Part shown: positions 57,567 through 64,000 of the stretch, one piece after another | Position numbering within the stretch: the stretch's first letter is position 1 | Layout: every line of letters begins with the position of its first letter | Source: Microbacteriaceae bacterium | GTDB lineage: Bacteria; Actinomycetota; Actinomycetes; Actinomycetales; Microbacteriaceae | Length of the DNA: 64,000 nt | Direction: 5' to 3' | Assembly: GCA_027487865.1 (NCBI GenBank) | Contig: JAIYCT010000003.1 | Coordinates: forward strand, 186,001 to 250,000 | Program-made: the position numbers and the translations under genes | Notes under the pieces: model-generated | What the model was told of the DNA's origin: nothing | Seen by the model: the letters and a program-made list of their open reading frames with translations, nothing else | The model's database searches: none

Positions 57567-58150
57567 CGCGTCTCCTACTAATCGGCCCCCCAGGTGCCGG
57601 TAAGGGAACCCAAGCCGCACTTTTGTCACAGCACTTTGGCATTCCCGCAATCTCAACCGGAGACATCTTTCGCTACAACGTGAAGAACCAGACTCCGCTT
57701 GGTGTTGAAGCCAAAGGATTTATGGACCGCGGCGAGTATGTGCCAGATTCACTGACCAACTCCTTGGTTCGCGATCGACTTTCGCACGATGATGCGCTCG
57801 GCGGTTTTTTGCTTGATGGCTACCCTCGCACCATTGACCAGGTTCACGAGCTAGACAGCATTCTCTCCGATGCCGGTAAGCGACTAGATGTTGTCGTGCA
57901 GCTAACCGCCGACAGCGAAGAGTTGGTTCGCCGCCTTGCTCACCGAGCTGAGGTTGAGGGCCGTGCAGATGACACCCCGGATGTTATTCGTCGTCGCCTT
58001 GAGGTTTACGAGTCTCAGACCGCACCACTTATCGATGTCTATGCCGCTCGCGGCCTGGTTGCCATGATCGATGGCCTAGGTGAGATTGCAGATGTAACCG
58101 CACGCATCGTTGAGGCACTTGATGCTCGCGGGCTAACCAAAGATGCGTAA
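57563..58150 (+). CDS. adk: Adenylate kinase (short form)
   Basis: 195 residues. P-loop GPPGAGKGTQ at residues 8-17, GFLLDGYPRT and the LID arginine region. The large LID insertion of the long form is absent, as usual in Actinobacteria. GTG start shared with the secY stop (GTGA). Overlaps map by 8 bases. Confidence 0.96.
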   Translation: MTRLLLIGPPGAGKGTQAALLSQHFGIPAISTGDIFRYNVKNQTPLGVEAKGFMDRGEYVPDSLTNSLVRDRLSHDDALGGFLLDGYPRTIDQVHELDSILSDAGKRLDVVVQLTADSEELVRRLAHRAEVEGRADDTPDVIRRRLEVYESQTAPLIDVYAARGLVAMIDGLGEIADVTARIVEALDARGLTKDA

Positions 58151-58967
58151 AAAGTACGAAATCAAAACCAATGATCAAATCCGCAAAATGCGGGTTGCTG
58201 GTCTATTGACGGCAAAGGCTTTAGAGAACGTTCGCGCTGCAATTCGCCCGGGTGTCACAACCTTGGAGCTTGATCAAATCGCGGAGAAAACGATTCGCGA
58301 TGGCGGTGGACGCCCTAATTTCCAATTGGTCCCCGGTTACCACCACACCATTTGCGCGAGCGTGAATTCTGAGGTTGTGCACGGAATTCCTTCCAACCGG
58401 GTTCTCGAAGCTGGAGACCTTGTCTCGATTGACTGCGGTGCTGAGGTTGATGGCTGGAATGGCGATAGCGCCTTCTCAATGGTGGTTCCAGGTTTGGACA
58501 GCGACCTAACCAAGCAGCGTCAGCTGCAGTCCGATGTCTGCGAAGGCTCCCTTTGGGCCGGTATCGCTGCACTGGCAGGGGCTAAGCGCCTCAATGAGGT
58601 TGGCGTTGCAATTGAGCATTACATCGCCCAGCGGGGCAAGTGGGGGATTCTAGAGCAGTACGTAGGTCACGGCATTGGTCGCTCAATGCACGAAGACCCA
58701 GCCGTTTTCAACTACGCGGTCCGCGATGCTGGCCCGAAGGTTGAACCTGGCCTATGTGTTGCCATCGAGCCAATGATCACCTCTGGAGATCAAAAGACCT
58801 TTATTCACGAGGACGACTGGACCGTAGTAACCAAAGACAGCGGTGATGGCGCGCACTGGGAGCACTCGATTGCGGTGCACTCGAAGGGTATTTGGGTGCT
58901 GACTGCACCCGATGGTGGTGTCGAGGGCCTTAAGAGCTTTGGGATTACGCCAATTTCTTTGGATTAG
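58143..58967 (+). CDS. map: Methionine aminopeptidase, type I
   Basis: 274 residues. Removes initiator Met. Metal ligands fall in SIDCGAEVDGWNGDSAF, YVGHGIGRSMHEDP, CVAIEPMI and GAHWEHSIAVH. VPGYHHTICASVNSEVVHGI is the family block. ATG 58143 lies inside the adk end. Confidence 0.96.
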   Translation: MRKKYEIKTNDQIRKMRVAGLLTAKALENVRAAIRPGVTTLELDQIAEKTIRDGGGRPNFQLVPGYHHTICASVNSEVVHGIPSNRVLEAGDLVSIDCGAEVDGWNGDSAFSMVVPGLDSDLTKQRQLQSDVCEGSLWAGIAALAGAKRLNEVGVAIEHYIAQRGKWGILEQYVGHGIGRSMHEDPAVFNYAVRDAGPKVEPGLCVAIEPMITSGDQKTFIHEDDWTVVTKDSGDGAHWEHSIAVHSKGIWVLTAPDGGVEGLKSFGITPISLD

Positions 58968-58994
58968 CCACTAGCATTCGCCCCAATTTCCCCC

Positions 58995-59000
58995 TAGGAT
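58995..59000 (+). promoter_or_regulatory. Candidate -10 box of the infA operon
   Basis: TAGGAT in the context CCCCCTAGGATTGGTCC. It resembles the rplM box (CCCCTAGAATTAGCCC) and the rpoB box. No -35 box stands out. Leader of about 90 nt to infA. Confidence 0.5.
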
Positions 59001-59092
59001 TGGTCCTCGGCGTTTCTAACGTGAAATCATTCTGAATTTTGAGCGGTTTTGCGTGTTTGTGACGCTACCAAAAGTAGTGAATAAGTGAGTGC

Positions 59093-59314
59093 ATGGCCAA
59101 CAAAGACGGCGTCATCGAGATCGAGGGATCGGTTGTTGAAGCTCTACCGAACGCAATGTTTCGTGTGGAGTTAACCAACGGACACATAGTCCTCGCCCAC
59201 ATCTCGGGCAAAATGCGTCAGCACTACATCCGCATTCTCCCCGGAGACCGCGTGATCGTAGAGCTGTCCACGTACGACCTGACTCGCGGCCGCATCATTT
59301 ACCGCTACAAGTAG
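59093..59314 (+). CDS. infA: Translation initiation factor IF-1
   Basis: 73 residues, a complete OB-fold. [39 protein letters not shown] and RGRIIYRYK are canonical. First gene after the map gap. Confidence 0.97.
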   Translation: MANKDGVIEIEGSVVEALPNAMFRVELTNGHIVLAHISGKMRQHYIRILPGDRVIVELSTYDLTRGRIIYRYK

Positions 59315-59325
59315 AAAGTAAGAGC

Positions 59326-59439
59326 ATGAAGGTTAACCCGAGCGTTAAGAAGATCTGCGACAAGTGCAAGGTGATTCGTCGTCACGGCAACGTGATGGTT
59401 ATTTGCGAAAACCCTCGTCACAAGCAGCGCCAGGGCTAA
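59326..59439 (+). CDS. rpmJ: 50S ribosomal protein L36
   Basis: 37 residues: [20 protein letters not shown] onward, ending [10 protein letters not shown]. The zinc ligands Cys11, Cys14, Cys27 and His32 are all present, so it is the zinc-binding form. ATG 59326 lies 11 bp after infA. Confidence 0.96.
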   Translation: MKVNPSVKKICDKCKVIRRHGNVMVICENPRHKQRQG

Positions 59440-59470
59440 TTGCCCTAACCCACAACTAAATACTCAAGGA

Positions 59471-59538
59471 ATCACCAAGCGTAAAGCTAACCCCCGGAAA
59501 GAAGGCCGGGGCCCGATCCGCCAGATCGAGATGGTGAT
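59471..59538 (+). ncRNA. Three-way-junction leader upstream of rpsM
   Basis: P1 pairs ATCACCA (59471-59477) with TGGTGAT (59532-59538). Inside it P2 pairs CCCCGG (59492-59497) with CCGGGG (59506-59511), and P3 pairs CGATC (59514-59518) with GATCG (59524-59528). It lies 35 bp before rpsM. This is a natural site for ribosomal-protein feedback on the alpha operon (inference). Confidence 0.55.
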
Positions 59539-59573
59539 GCCGAAGACCTTCTTTCAAACAGGAGAAAATCCAA

Positions 59574-59951
59574 ATGGCACGTATTGCTGGAGTAGATATC
59601 CCTCGCGACAAGCGCGTGGTTATCTCCCTTACCTACATTTACGGCGTTGGCCGTACTCGCTCAAGCGAGATTCTAAAGACCACCAAGATCGACGAGTCGG
59701 TTCGCGTCAAGGACCTAACCGACGACCAGTTGATTGCACTTCGCGACGAGATCGAGAAGAACTACAAGGTTGAGGGTGACCTGCGACGCGACGTTGCAGC
59801 GGACATCCGCCGCAAGGTTGAAATCGGTTCCTATGAGGGAATTCGCCACCGCAAGGGACTTCCGGTCCGCGGACAGCGCACCAAGACAAACGCTCGTACT
59901 CGCAAGGGTCCAAAGCGTACTGTCGCCGGTAAGAAGAAGGCAGCCCGCTAA
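59574..59951 (+). CDS. rpsM: 30S ribosomal protein S13
   Basis: 125 residues. [20 protein letters not shown], the helix-hairpin-helix, and [20 protein letters not shown] are canonical. AGGAGAA precedes the ATG. Confidence 0.97.
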   Translation: MARIAGVDIPRDKRVVISLTYIYGVGRTRSSEILKTTKIDESVRVKDLTDDQLIALRDEIEKNYKVEGDLRRDVAADIRRKVEIGSYEGIRHRKGLPVRGQRTKTNARTRKGPKRTVAGKKKAAR

Positions 59952-59980
59952 AAGCGGCCGAAGGATTTAGGAGATAAAAA

Positions 59981-60385
59981 ATGGCAGCACCTAAGGCATC
60001 CGCAGCGGCCCGCAAGCCACGTCGCAAGGATAAGAAGAACATCCCAACCGGTCAGGCGCACATCCGCTCGACCTTCAACAACACCATCATCACCATCACC
60101 GACCCAACCGGAGCAGTTATCTCTTGGTCGTCTTCTGGTGACGTGGGCTTCAAGGGTTCTCGTAAGTCAACCCCGTTCGCCGCACAGATGGCAGCCGAGT
60201 CTGCAGCCCGCAAGGCGCAGGAGCACGGTCTAAAGAAGGTTGACGTGTTCGTCAAGGGCCCAGGCTCTGGTCGTGAGACTGCAATTCGTTCGCTTCAGGC
60301 CGCAGGCCTAGAGGTTGGCTCAATTTCCGATGTGACCCCACAGGCTCACAACGGTTGCCGCCCTCCAAAGCGTCGTCGCGTCTAA
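59981..60385 (+). CDS. rpsK: 30S ribosomal protein S11
   Basis: 134 residues. [20 protein letters not shown], then [20 protein letters not shown] and the C-terminal [16 protein letters not shown] match the family. No rpsD lies between rpsK and rpoA. Confidence 0.97.
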   Translation: MAAPKASAAARKPRRKDKKNIPTGQAHIRSTFNNTIITITDPTGAVISWSSSGDVGFKGSRKSTPFAAQMAAESAARKAQEHGLKKVDVFVKGPGSGRETAIRSLQAAGLEVGSISDVTPQAHNGCRPPKRRRV

Positions 60386-60457
60386 CTAAAGCTTTTTCGG
60401 ATTCACCAGCACAACAAAAGACTCAAAGCATTCAGCTAAGCCACTGAGTGTAAAGAC

Positions 60458-60479
60458 GAGTATCAAATAGCGGATACTC
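60458..60479 (+). promoter_or_regulatory. Hairpin in the rpoA leader
   Basis: 7-bp perfect stem GAGTATC (60458-60464) with GATACTC (60473-60479), 8-nt loop. A second stem CATTCAG/CTGAGTG with one wobble pair lies just upstream (60429-60450). Both fall in the 113-bp gap between rpsK and rpoA and end about 20 nt before the start. Confidence 0.45.
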
Positions 60480-60498
60480 AGATGAAAGGAACCAAATA

Positions 60499-61488
60499 GT
60501 GCTAATTGCACAGCGTCCAACTCTTCACGAAGAAGTACTAGGTCCTAACCGTTCACGTTTCATCCTGGATCCATTGGAGCCAGGATTTGGTTACACACTT
60601 GGAAACTCACTACGCCGCACCCTGCTCTCTTCGATTCCAGGTGCAGCAGTGACCAACATCCGTATTCAGGGCGTTAGCCACGAGTTCTCCACCATCCCAG
60701 GTGTCAAGGAAGACGTTGTTGAGGTAATCCTCAACATCAAGAACCTTGTGGTTTCCTCCGAGCACGACGCTCCAGTTGTTGCTCACCTCACCAAGAGTGC
60801 TGCCGGTCCTGTTACCGCAGCTGACATCCAGGTTCCTGCTGGTGTTGAGGTGCACAACCCAGAGCTACTAATCGGAACCTTAAACGCCAAGGGCAAGCTA
60901 GAGATCGAGTTCGTTATCGAGCGCGGTCGTGGCTATGTTCAGGCTTCCCAGAACCGCAACGCAGATGCTGAGGCTGGCGTAATCCCAGTTGACTCCATCT
61001 ACAGCCCGGTTCTAAAGGTTTCCTACCGCGTTGAGGCAACTCGTGCGGGTGAGTTCACCAACTTCGACAAGCTAATTGTTGACGTTGAGACCAAGCCTTC
61101 GGTTGAGCCTCGCGATGCAGTTGCATCTGCTGGTTCCACCCTGGTTGAGCTATTTGGCCTAGCCAAGGAGCTAAACGCCGAGGCCGAGGGTATCGAGATT
61201 GGACCAGCACCGGTTGAGGTTGCAGCTTCTAACGAGCTATCAACTCCAATCGAGGACCTGGACCTAACCGTTCGTTCTTACAACTGCCTAAAGCGCGAGG
61301 GCATCAACACCGTTTCAGAGCTAATCGCTCTGAGCGAAGACCAGTTGATGAACATTCGCAACTTTGGTTCCAAGTCTGTTGACGAGGTTCGCGAGAAGCT
61401 TGCTTCTCTTGGCCTTCGCTTCAAGGACGCAGTTCCAGGATTCGACAGCGCCTACTTCGGTGGCGGCTTCGACGACGACCAGATCTAA
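60499..61488 (+). CDS. rpoA: DNA-directed RNA polymerase subunit alpha
   Basis: 329 residues. N-terminal dimerisation domain ([20 protein letters not shown]) and C-terminal domain ([20 protein letters not shown], then [16 protein letters not shown]). GTG start after GAAAGGAACC. Confidence 0.97.
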   Translation: MLIAQRPTLHEEVLGPNRSRFILDPLEPGFGYTLGNSLRRTLLSSIPGAAVTNIRIQGVSHEFSTIPGVKEDVVEVILNIKNLVVSSEHDAPVVAHLTKSAAGPVTAADIQVPAGVEVHNPELLIGTLNAKGKLEIEFVIERGRGYVQASQNRNADAEAGVIPVDSIYSPVLKVSYRVEATRAGEFTNFDKLIVDVETKPSVEPRDAVASAGSTLVELFGLAKELNAEAEGIEIGPAPVEVAASNELSTPIEDLDLTVRSYNCLKREGINTVSELIALSEDQLMNIRNFGSKSVDEVREKLASLGLRFKDAVPGFDSAYFGGGFDDDQI

Positions 61489-61514
61489 ACGCTTAGAAAC
61501 TCAAGGAGAAAGAA

Positions 61515-62183
61515 ATGCCAACCCCAACTAAGGGCCCACGCCTCGGAGGCGGTCCAGCCCACGAGCGTCTGATGCTCAACAACATGGCAACCTCGCTGTT
61601 CAAGCACAAGCGCATTGTGACAACTGAGACCAAGGCCAAGCGCCTTCGTCCAATTGCCGAGCGCCTAGTGTCTTTCGCCAAGCGCGGTGACCTACACGCC
61701 CGTCGCCGCGTAATGCAGCAGATCCTAGACAAGGGTGTCGTTCACGAGCTATTCGTTGAAATTGCACCGCTAGTGGCAGACCGCCAGGGCGGCTACACCC
61801 GCATCACCAAGCTTGGCTACCGTAAGGGCGACAACGCTCCTATGGCAGTTATTGAGCTAGTGCTAGAGGCTGTAAACCCAAAGCCAAAGTCCAACAAGGT
61901 CAAGCTAACTAACAACATCGTCACCACCGCAGCAGCAGCTGTTGTGGCAGACGAGGTTGTCGAGGAAGCTACAGCTGAGGCCGAGACCCCAGCCGTAGAG
62001 ACCGAGGCGCCAGCAGCCGTAGAGACCGAATCGGCTGCCGCAGAGGTAGTCGAAGAGGCCCCAGCAGAGGCAGAGGCTCCAGCCGCAGAGGTTGAAGCAC
62101 CTGCAGCAGAGGTAGTCGAAGAGGCCCCTGCAGCAGAGGCTGAGGCACCTGCCGCAGAGGCAGACGCAACCACCGCTGAATAA
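61515..62183 (+). CDS. rplQ: 50S ribosomal protein L17 with long acidic C-terminal tail
   Basis: 222 residues against about 120-130 in E. coli. The core ends near residue 125. The last 90 residues are a Glu/Ala/Val/Pro repeat ([20 protein letters not shown]). The tail is strongly acidic, unlike the basic tails of S17 and L15. The terminator for the operon lies downstream, inside truA. Confidence 0.94.
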   Translation: MPTPTKGPRLGGGPAHERLMLNNMATSLFKHKRIVTTETKAKRLRPIAERLVSFAKRGDLHARRRVMQQILDKGVVHELFVEIAPLVADRQGGYTRITKLGYRKGDNAPMAVIELVLEAVNPKPKSNKVKLTNNIVTTAAAAVVADEVVEEATAEAETPAVETEAPAAVETESAAAEVVEEAPAEAEAPAAEVEAPAAEVVEEAPAAEAEAPAAEADATTAE

Positions 62184-62193
62184 GGAATTGCAA

Positions 62194-63057
62194 ATGAGTG
62201 AACCCGCTGGTCTTGCTAGCGGGTTTTCTCGTTTCCGGGTTGACTTCGCCTACGACGGCACTGACTTTAACGGTTGGGCAAAACAGCCAAGGCTTCGAAC
62301 CGTCCAGGGCGATTTGCTAAAGGTGCTGGAGCAGATTTTCGGTCCAACCGAAAACGATTTTGGGATGCGTATCGCAGGTCGCACCGATGCCGGTGTCCAC
62401 GCAGATCACCAGGTTTGCCACTTTGACCTCTCACCTGAGCAGAAAAAGCGCCTGGGAAGAACCCCGCTTAGCGCAAGAAGACTAAACAACCTGCTTCCAG
62501 CGGACATTGCGATTCACAGCATCGCGCCTGCTGCCGATGGCTTTGATGCAAGATTCTCGGCGATTGGTCGCAGCTACAAGTATTTGATTACCGACGGAGC
62601 TTGCAAGCCAAATCCAAAGCGCGCGAGATATGCCTTGAGCGTGAAAAAAGAGCTCGATGTCGATTTGATGCAGCAGGGCACCAAATTATTGTTAGGTCTT
62701 CGGGATTTTGGGGCCTTTTGCAAACCTCGCGAGGGTGCAACCACTATTCGAGACCTGCGAACCCTGAGTGTCACAAGACTTCCGGATAACGCTATCGAAG
62801 TCTTTTTGGAAGCGGATGCTTTCTGCCACAACATGGTCAGGGCCATCGTCGGATCCTTGATAGCAGTGGGGGAAAAGCGCCATAGCCTGGCTGATCTCAA
62901 AGCCATGCAGGAGTCCAAGGTTCGAGGGGCAAAAGTCAAGGTAATCGCCCCTAGGGGGCTAACTTTGGACGCAATTTCTTACCCAAGCGATGAGAAATTG
63001 GGCGAACAGGCTCAGCGCGCCAGAAGAAGGCGCACTGCAGAGGAAATATCTGTTTGA
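62194..63057 (+). CDS. truA: tRNA pseudouridine synthase A
   Basis: 287 residues. Modifies tRNA positions 38-40. Catalytic Asp in AGRTDAGVHADHQ, FDARFSAIGRSYKY and FCHNMVRAIVGSL are present. ATG 62194 after AAGGAATTGCAA. There is no start codon between it and FAYDGTDFNGW that could shorten the protein, so the first 18 codons overlap an intrinsic terminator hairpin. C-terminal Arg-rich tail. Confidence 0.95.
   Translation: MSEPAGLASGFSRFRVDFAYDGTDFNGWAKQPRLRTVQGDLLKVLEQIFGPTENDFGMRIAGRTDAGVHADHQVCHFDLSPEQKKRLGRTPLSARRLNNLLPADIAIHSIAPAADGFDARFSAIGRSYKYLITDGACKPNPKRARYALSVKKELDVDLMQQGTKLLLGLRDFGAFCKPREGATTIRDLRTLSVTRLPDNAIEVFLEADAFCHNMVRAIVGSLIAVGEKRHSLADLKAMQESKVRGAKVKVIAPRGLTLDAISYPSDEKLGEQAQRARRRRTAEEISV
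62201..62234 (+). terminator. Terminator-like hairpin inside the truA 5' coding region
   Basis: 8-bp perfect stem AACCCGCT (62201-62208) with AGCGGGTT (62218-62225), 9-nt loop, then TTCTCGTTT. It begins 17 bp after the rplQ stop. It looks like the end of the alpha operon placed within codons 3 to 14 of truA. Confidence 0.75.
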
Positions 63058-63083
63058 CCTAAGGCTAATTAGTCCCCTAGAAT
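63054..63083 (+). promoter_or_regulatory. Promoter of rplM-rpsI
   Basis: TTGACC (63054-63059, overlapping the truA stop), 18-bp spacer, TAGAAT (63078-63083). Leader of about 80 nt to rplM. Confidence 0.7.
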
Positions 63084-63169
63084 TAGCCCTTGGTTCGGCT
63101 CTGCCGAAAGGGTTTGAAACCGCGATACTGATGCGGAATCACACATAAGAAACTAAGAGGTAATTTAGC

Positions 63170-63613
63170 GTGCGTACTTATTCGCCAAAGGCCAGCGAGC
63201 TGTCCCACGAGTGGTTCATCATTGACGCCACAGACGTGGTTTTGGGTCGCCTAGCTTCTCACGCCGCAGTTTTGCTGCGCGGAAAGCACAAGCCAACCTT
63301 TGCTGCTCACATGGACAATGGTGACTTCGTCATCATCATCAACGCAGAGAAGGTTGCACTAACCGGTTCTAAGTTGGCCCAGAAGAAGGCTTACCGTCAC
63401 TCTGGTTACCCAGGTGGTCTAACCGCTACCACTTACTCTGAGCTTTTGGAGAAGAACCCAGAGCGCGCAGTTGAGAAGGCGATCCGCGGCATGTTGCCAA
63501 AGAACACCCTTGGCGACCAGCAGCTCTCCAAGCTAAAGGTTTATAAGGGCGCTGTCCACCCACACGTTGCACAGCAGCCAAAGCCATTCGTCATTGACCA
63601 GATTGCCCAGTAA
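63170..63613 (+). CDS. rplM: 50S ribosomal protein L13
   Basis: 147 residues. [38 protein letters not shown] and the [20 protein letters not shown] block are canonical. GTG start ([10 protein letters not shown]). Confidence 0.97.
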   Translation: MRTYSPKASELSHEWFIIDATDVVLGRLASHAAVLLRGKHKPTFAAHMDNGDFVIIINAEKVALTGSKLAQKKAYRHSGYPGGLTATTYSELLEKNPERAVEKAIRGMLPKNTLGDQQLSKLKVYKGAVHPHVAQQPKPFVIDQIAQ

Positions 63614-63623
63614 GGAATACCAA

Positions 63624-64000
63624 TTGGCTGAGAAGATCGTCGCAGAAGTTGCAGAAGAGGCAGTAGTAGAGACCTCTTACACCACCGAGAGTGCTCCTGA
63701 GAAGCCTGTGCGCTCTCGTGGCAACCTGACTCAGAATGGCGCTGGCACTGGCCGTCGCAAGGAGGCAGTTGCTCGCGTTCGCCTAATCCCAGGTACCGGC
63801 ACGATCACCGTAAACGGTCGCACCCTAGAGGACTACTTCCCAAACAAGCTGCACCAGCAGCTAATCACCGACCCATTCAAGGTGCTAGAGCTACAGGGCG
63901 CATACGACGTCATCTCTCGCATCGATGGTGGCGGTATTGCTGGTCAGGCTGGAGCCCTTCGTCTAGGCATCTCTCGTGCACTGAACGAGATTGACACCGA
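63624..64000 (+). CDS. rpsI: 30S ribosomal protein S9, partial (3' end outside window)
   Basis: First 125 codons. An acidic N-terminal extension of about 40 residues ([20 protein letters not shown]) precedes the core: [20 protein letters not shown], then NGRTLEDYF and [21 protein letters not shown] start after TAAGGAAT, 10 bp after rplM. Runs off the window edge. Confidence 0.95.
   Translation, partial: MAEKIVAEVAEEAVVETSYTTESAPEKPVRSRGNLTQNGAGTGRRKEAVARVRLIPGTGTITVNGRTLEDYFPNKLHQQLITDPFKVLELQGAYDVISRIDGGGIAGQAGALRLGISRALNEIDT

Overview
The window is a stretch of an actinobacterial chromosome, most likely from a freshwater Microbacteriaceae lineage (Luna-type: Rhodoluna, Aquiluna and relatives). 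The gene order is actinobacterial (ftsE-ftsX-smpB; rpoB-rpoC, then rpsL-rpsG-fusA-tuf; S10-spc-alpha ribosomal operons running into rpoA-rplQ-truA-rplM-rpsI). The adenylate kinase is the short form. Base composition looks only moderately GC-rich, and many genes start with GTG or TTG or sit a few bases after a TANNNT -10 box, as leaderless mRNAs do. Genus is an inference.

Layout. (1) 1-10334, cell envelope: partial UDP-glucose dehydrogenase; a sigma factor fused to a membrane helix and an outside domain; two large secreted paralogues flanking a LuxR-type regulator; then the GDP-mannose to GDP-fucose genes. The paralogues share a structured 5' leader, a promoter-region palindrome and an almost identical C-terminal module plus terminator. 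(2) 10331-15729, housekeeping: upp, tadA, tRNA-Ser, prfB, ftsEX, smpB and a prlF-yhaV toxin-antitoxin pair with a 22-bp palindromic operator. (3) 15730-28315, rpoBC, rpsL-rpsG-fusA and tuf. (4) 28351-43503, an accessory catabolic island: permease, gamma-glutamyl-amine synthetase-like and two class I amidotransferase genes, a P450 with its ferredoxin and reductase, homoprotocatechuate-type ring-cleavage genes (hpaD, hpaE, hpaG types), an acetoacetate-decarboxylase-like enzyme, a second aldehyde dehydrogenase, a PLP amino acid decarboxylase and a MarR regulator. Related palindromes (TCRTTT-N6-AAAYGA) sit in all four divergent promoter regions, implying one regulon. (5) 43572-46260, a two-component system beside a small secreted protein. 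(6) 46261-64000, the S10/spc/alpha ribosomal superoperon with secY, adk, map, infA, rpmJ, rpoA, truA, rplM and partial rpsI.

The two most interesting systems are the tethered-sigma/LuxR/paired surface protein locus, with its covarying leader RNA, and the catabolic island, which combines gamma-glutamylation, P450 and meta-cleavage genes under a common operator. No prophage, insertion sequence or CRISPR array was seen. All calls come from reading the sequence and translations by eye; no database search or folding program was run.
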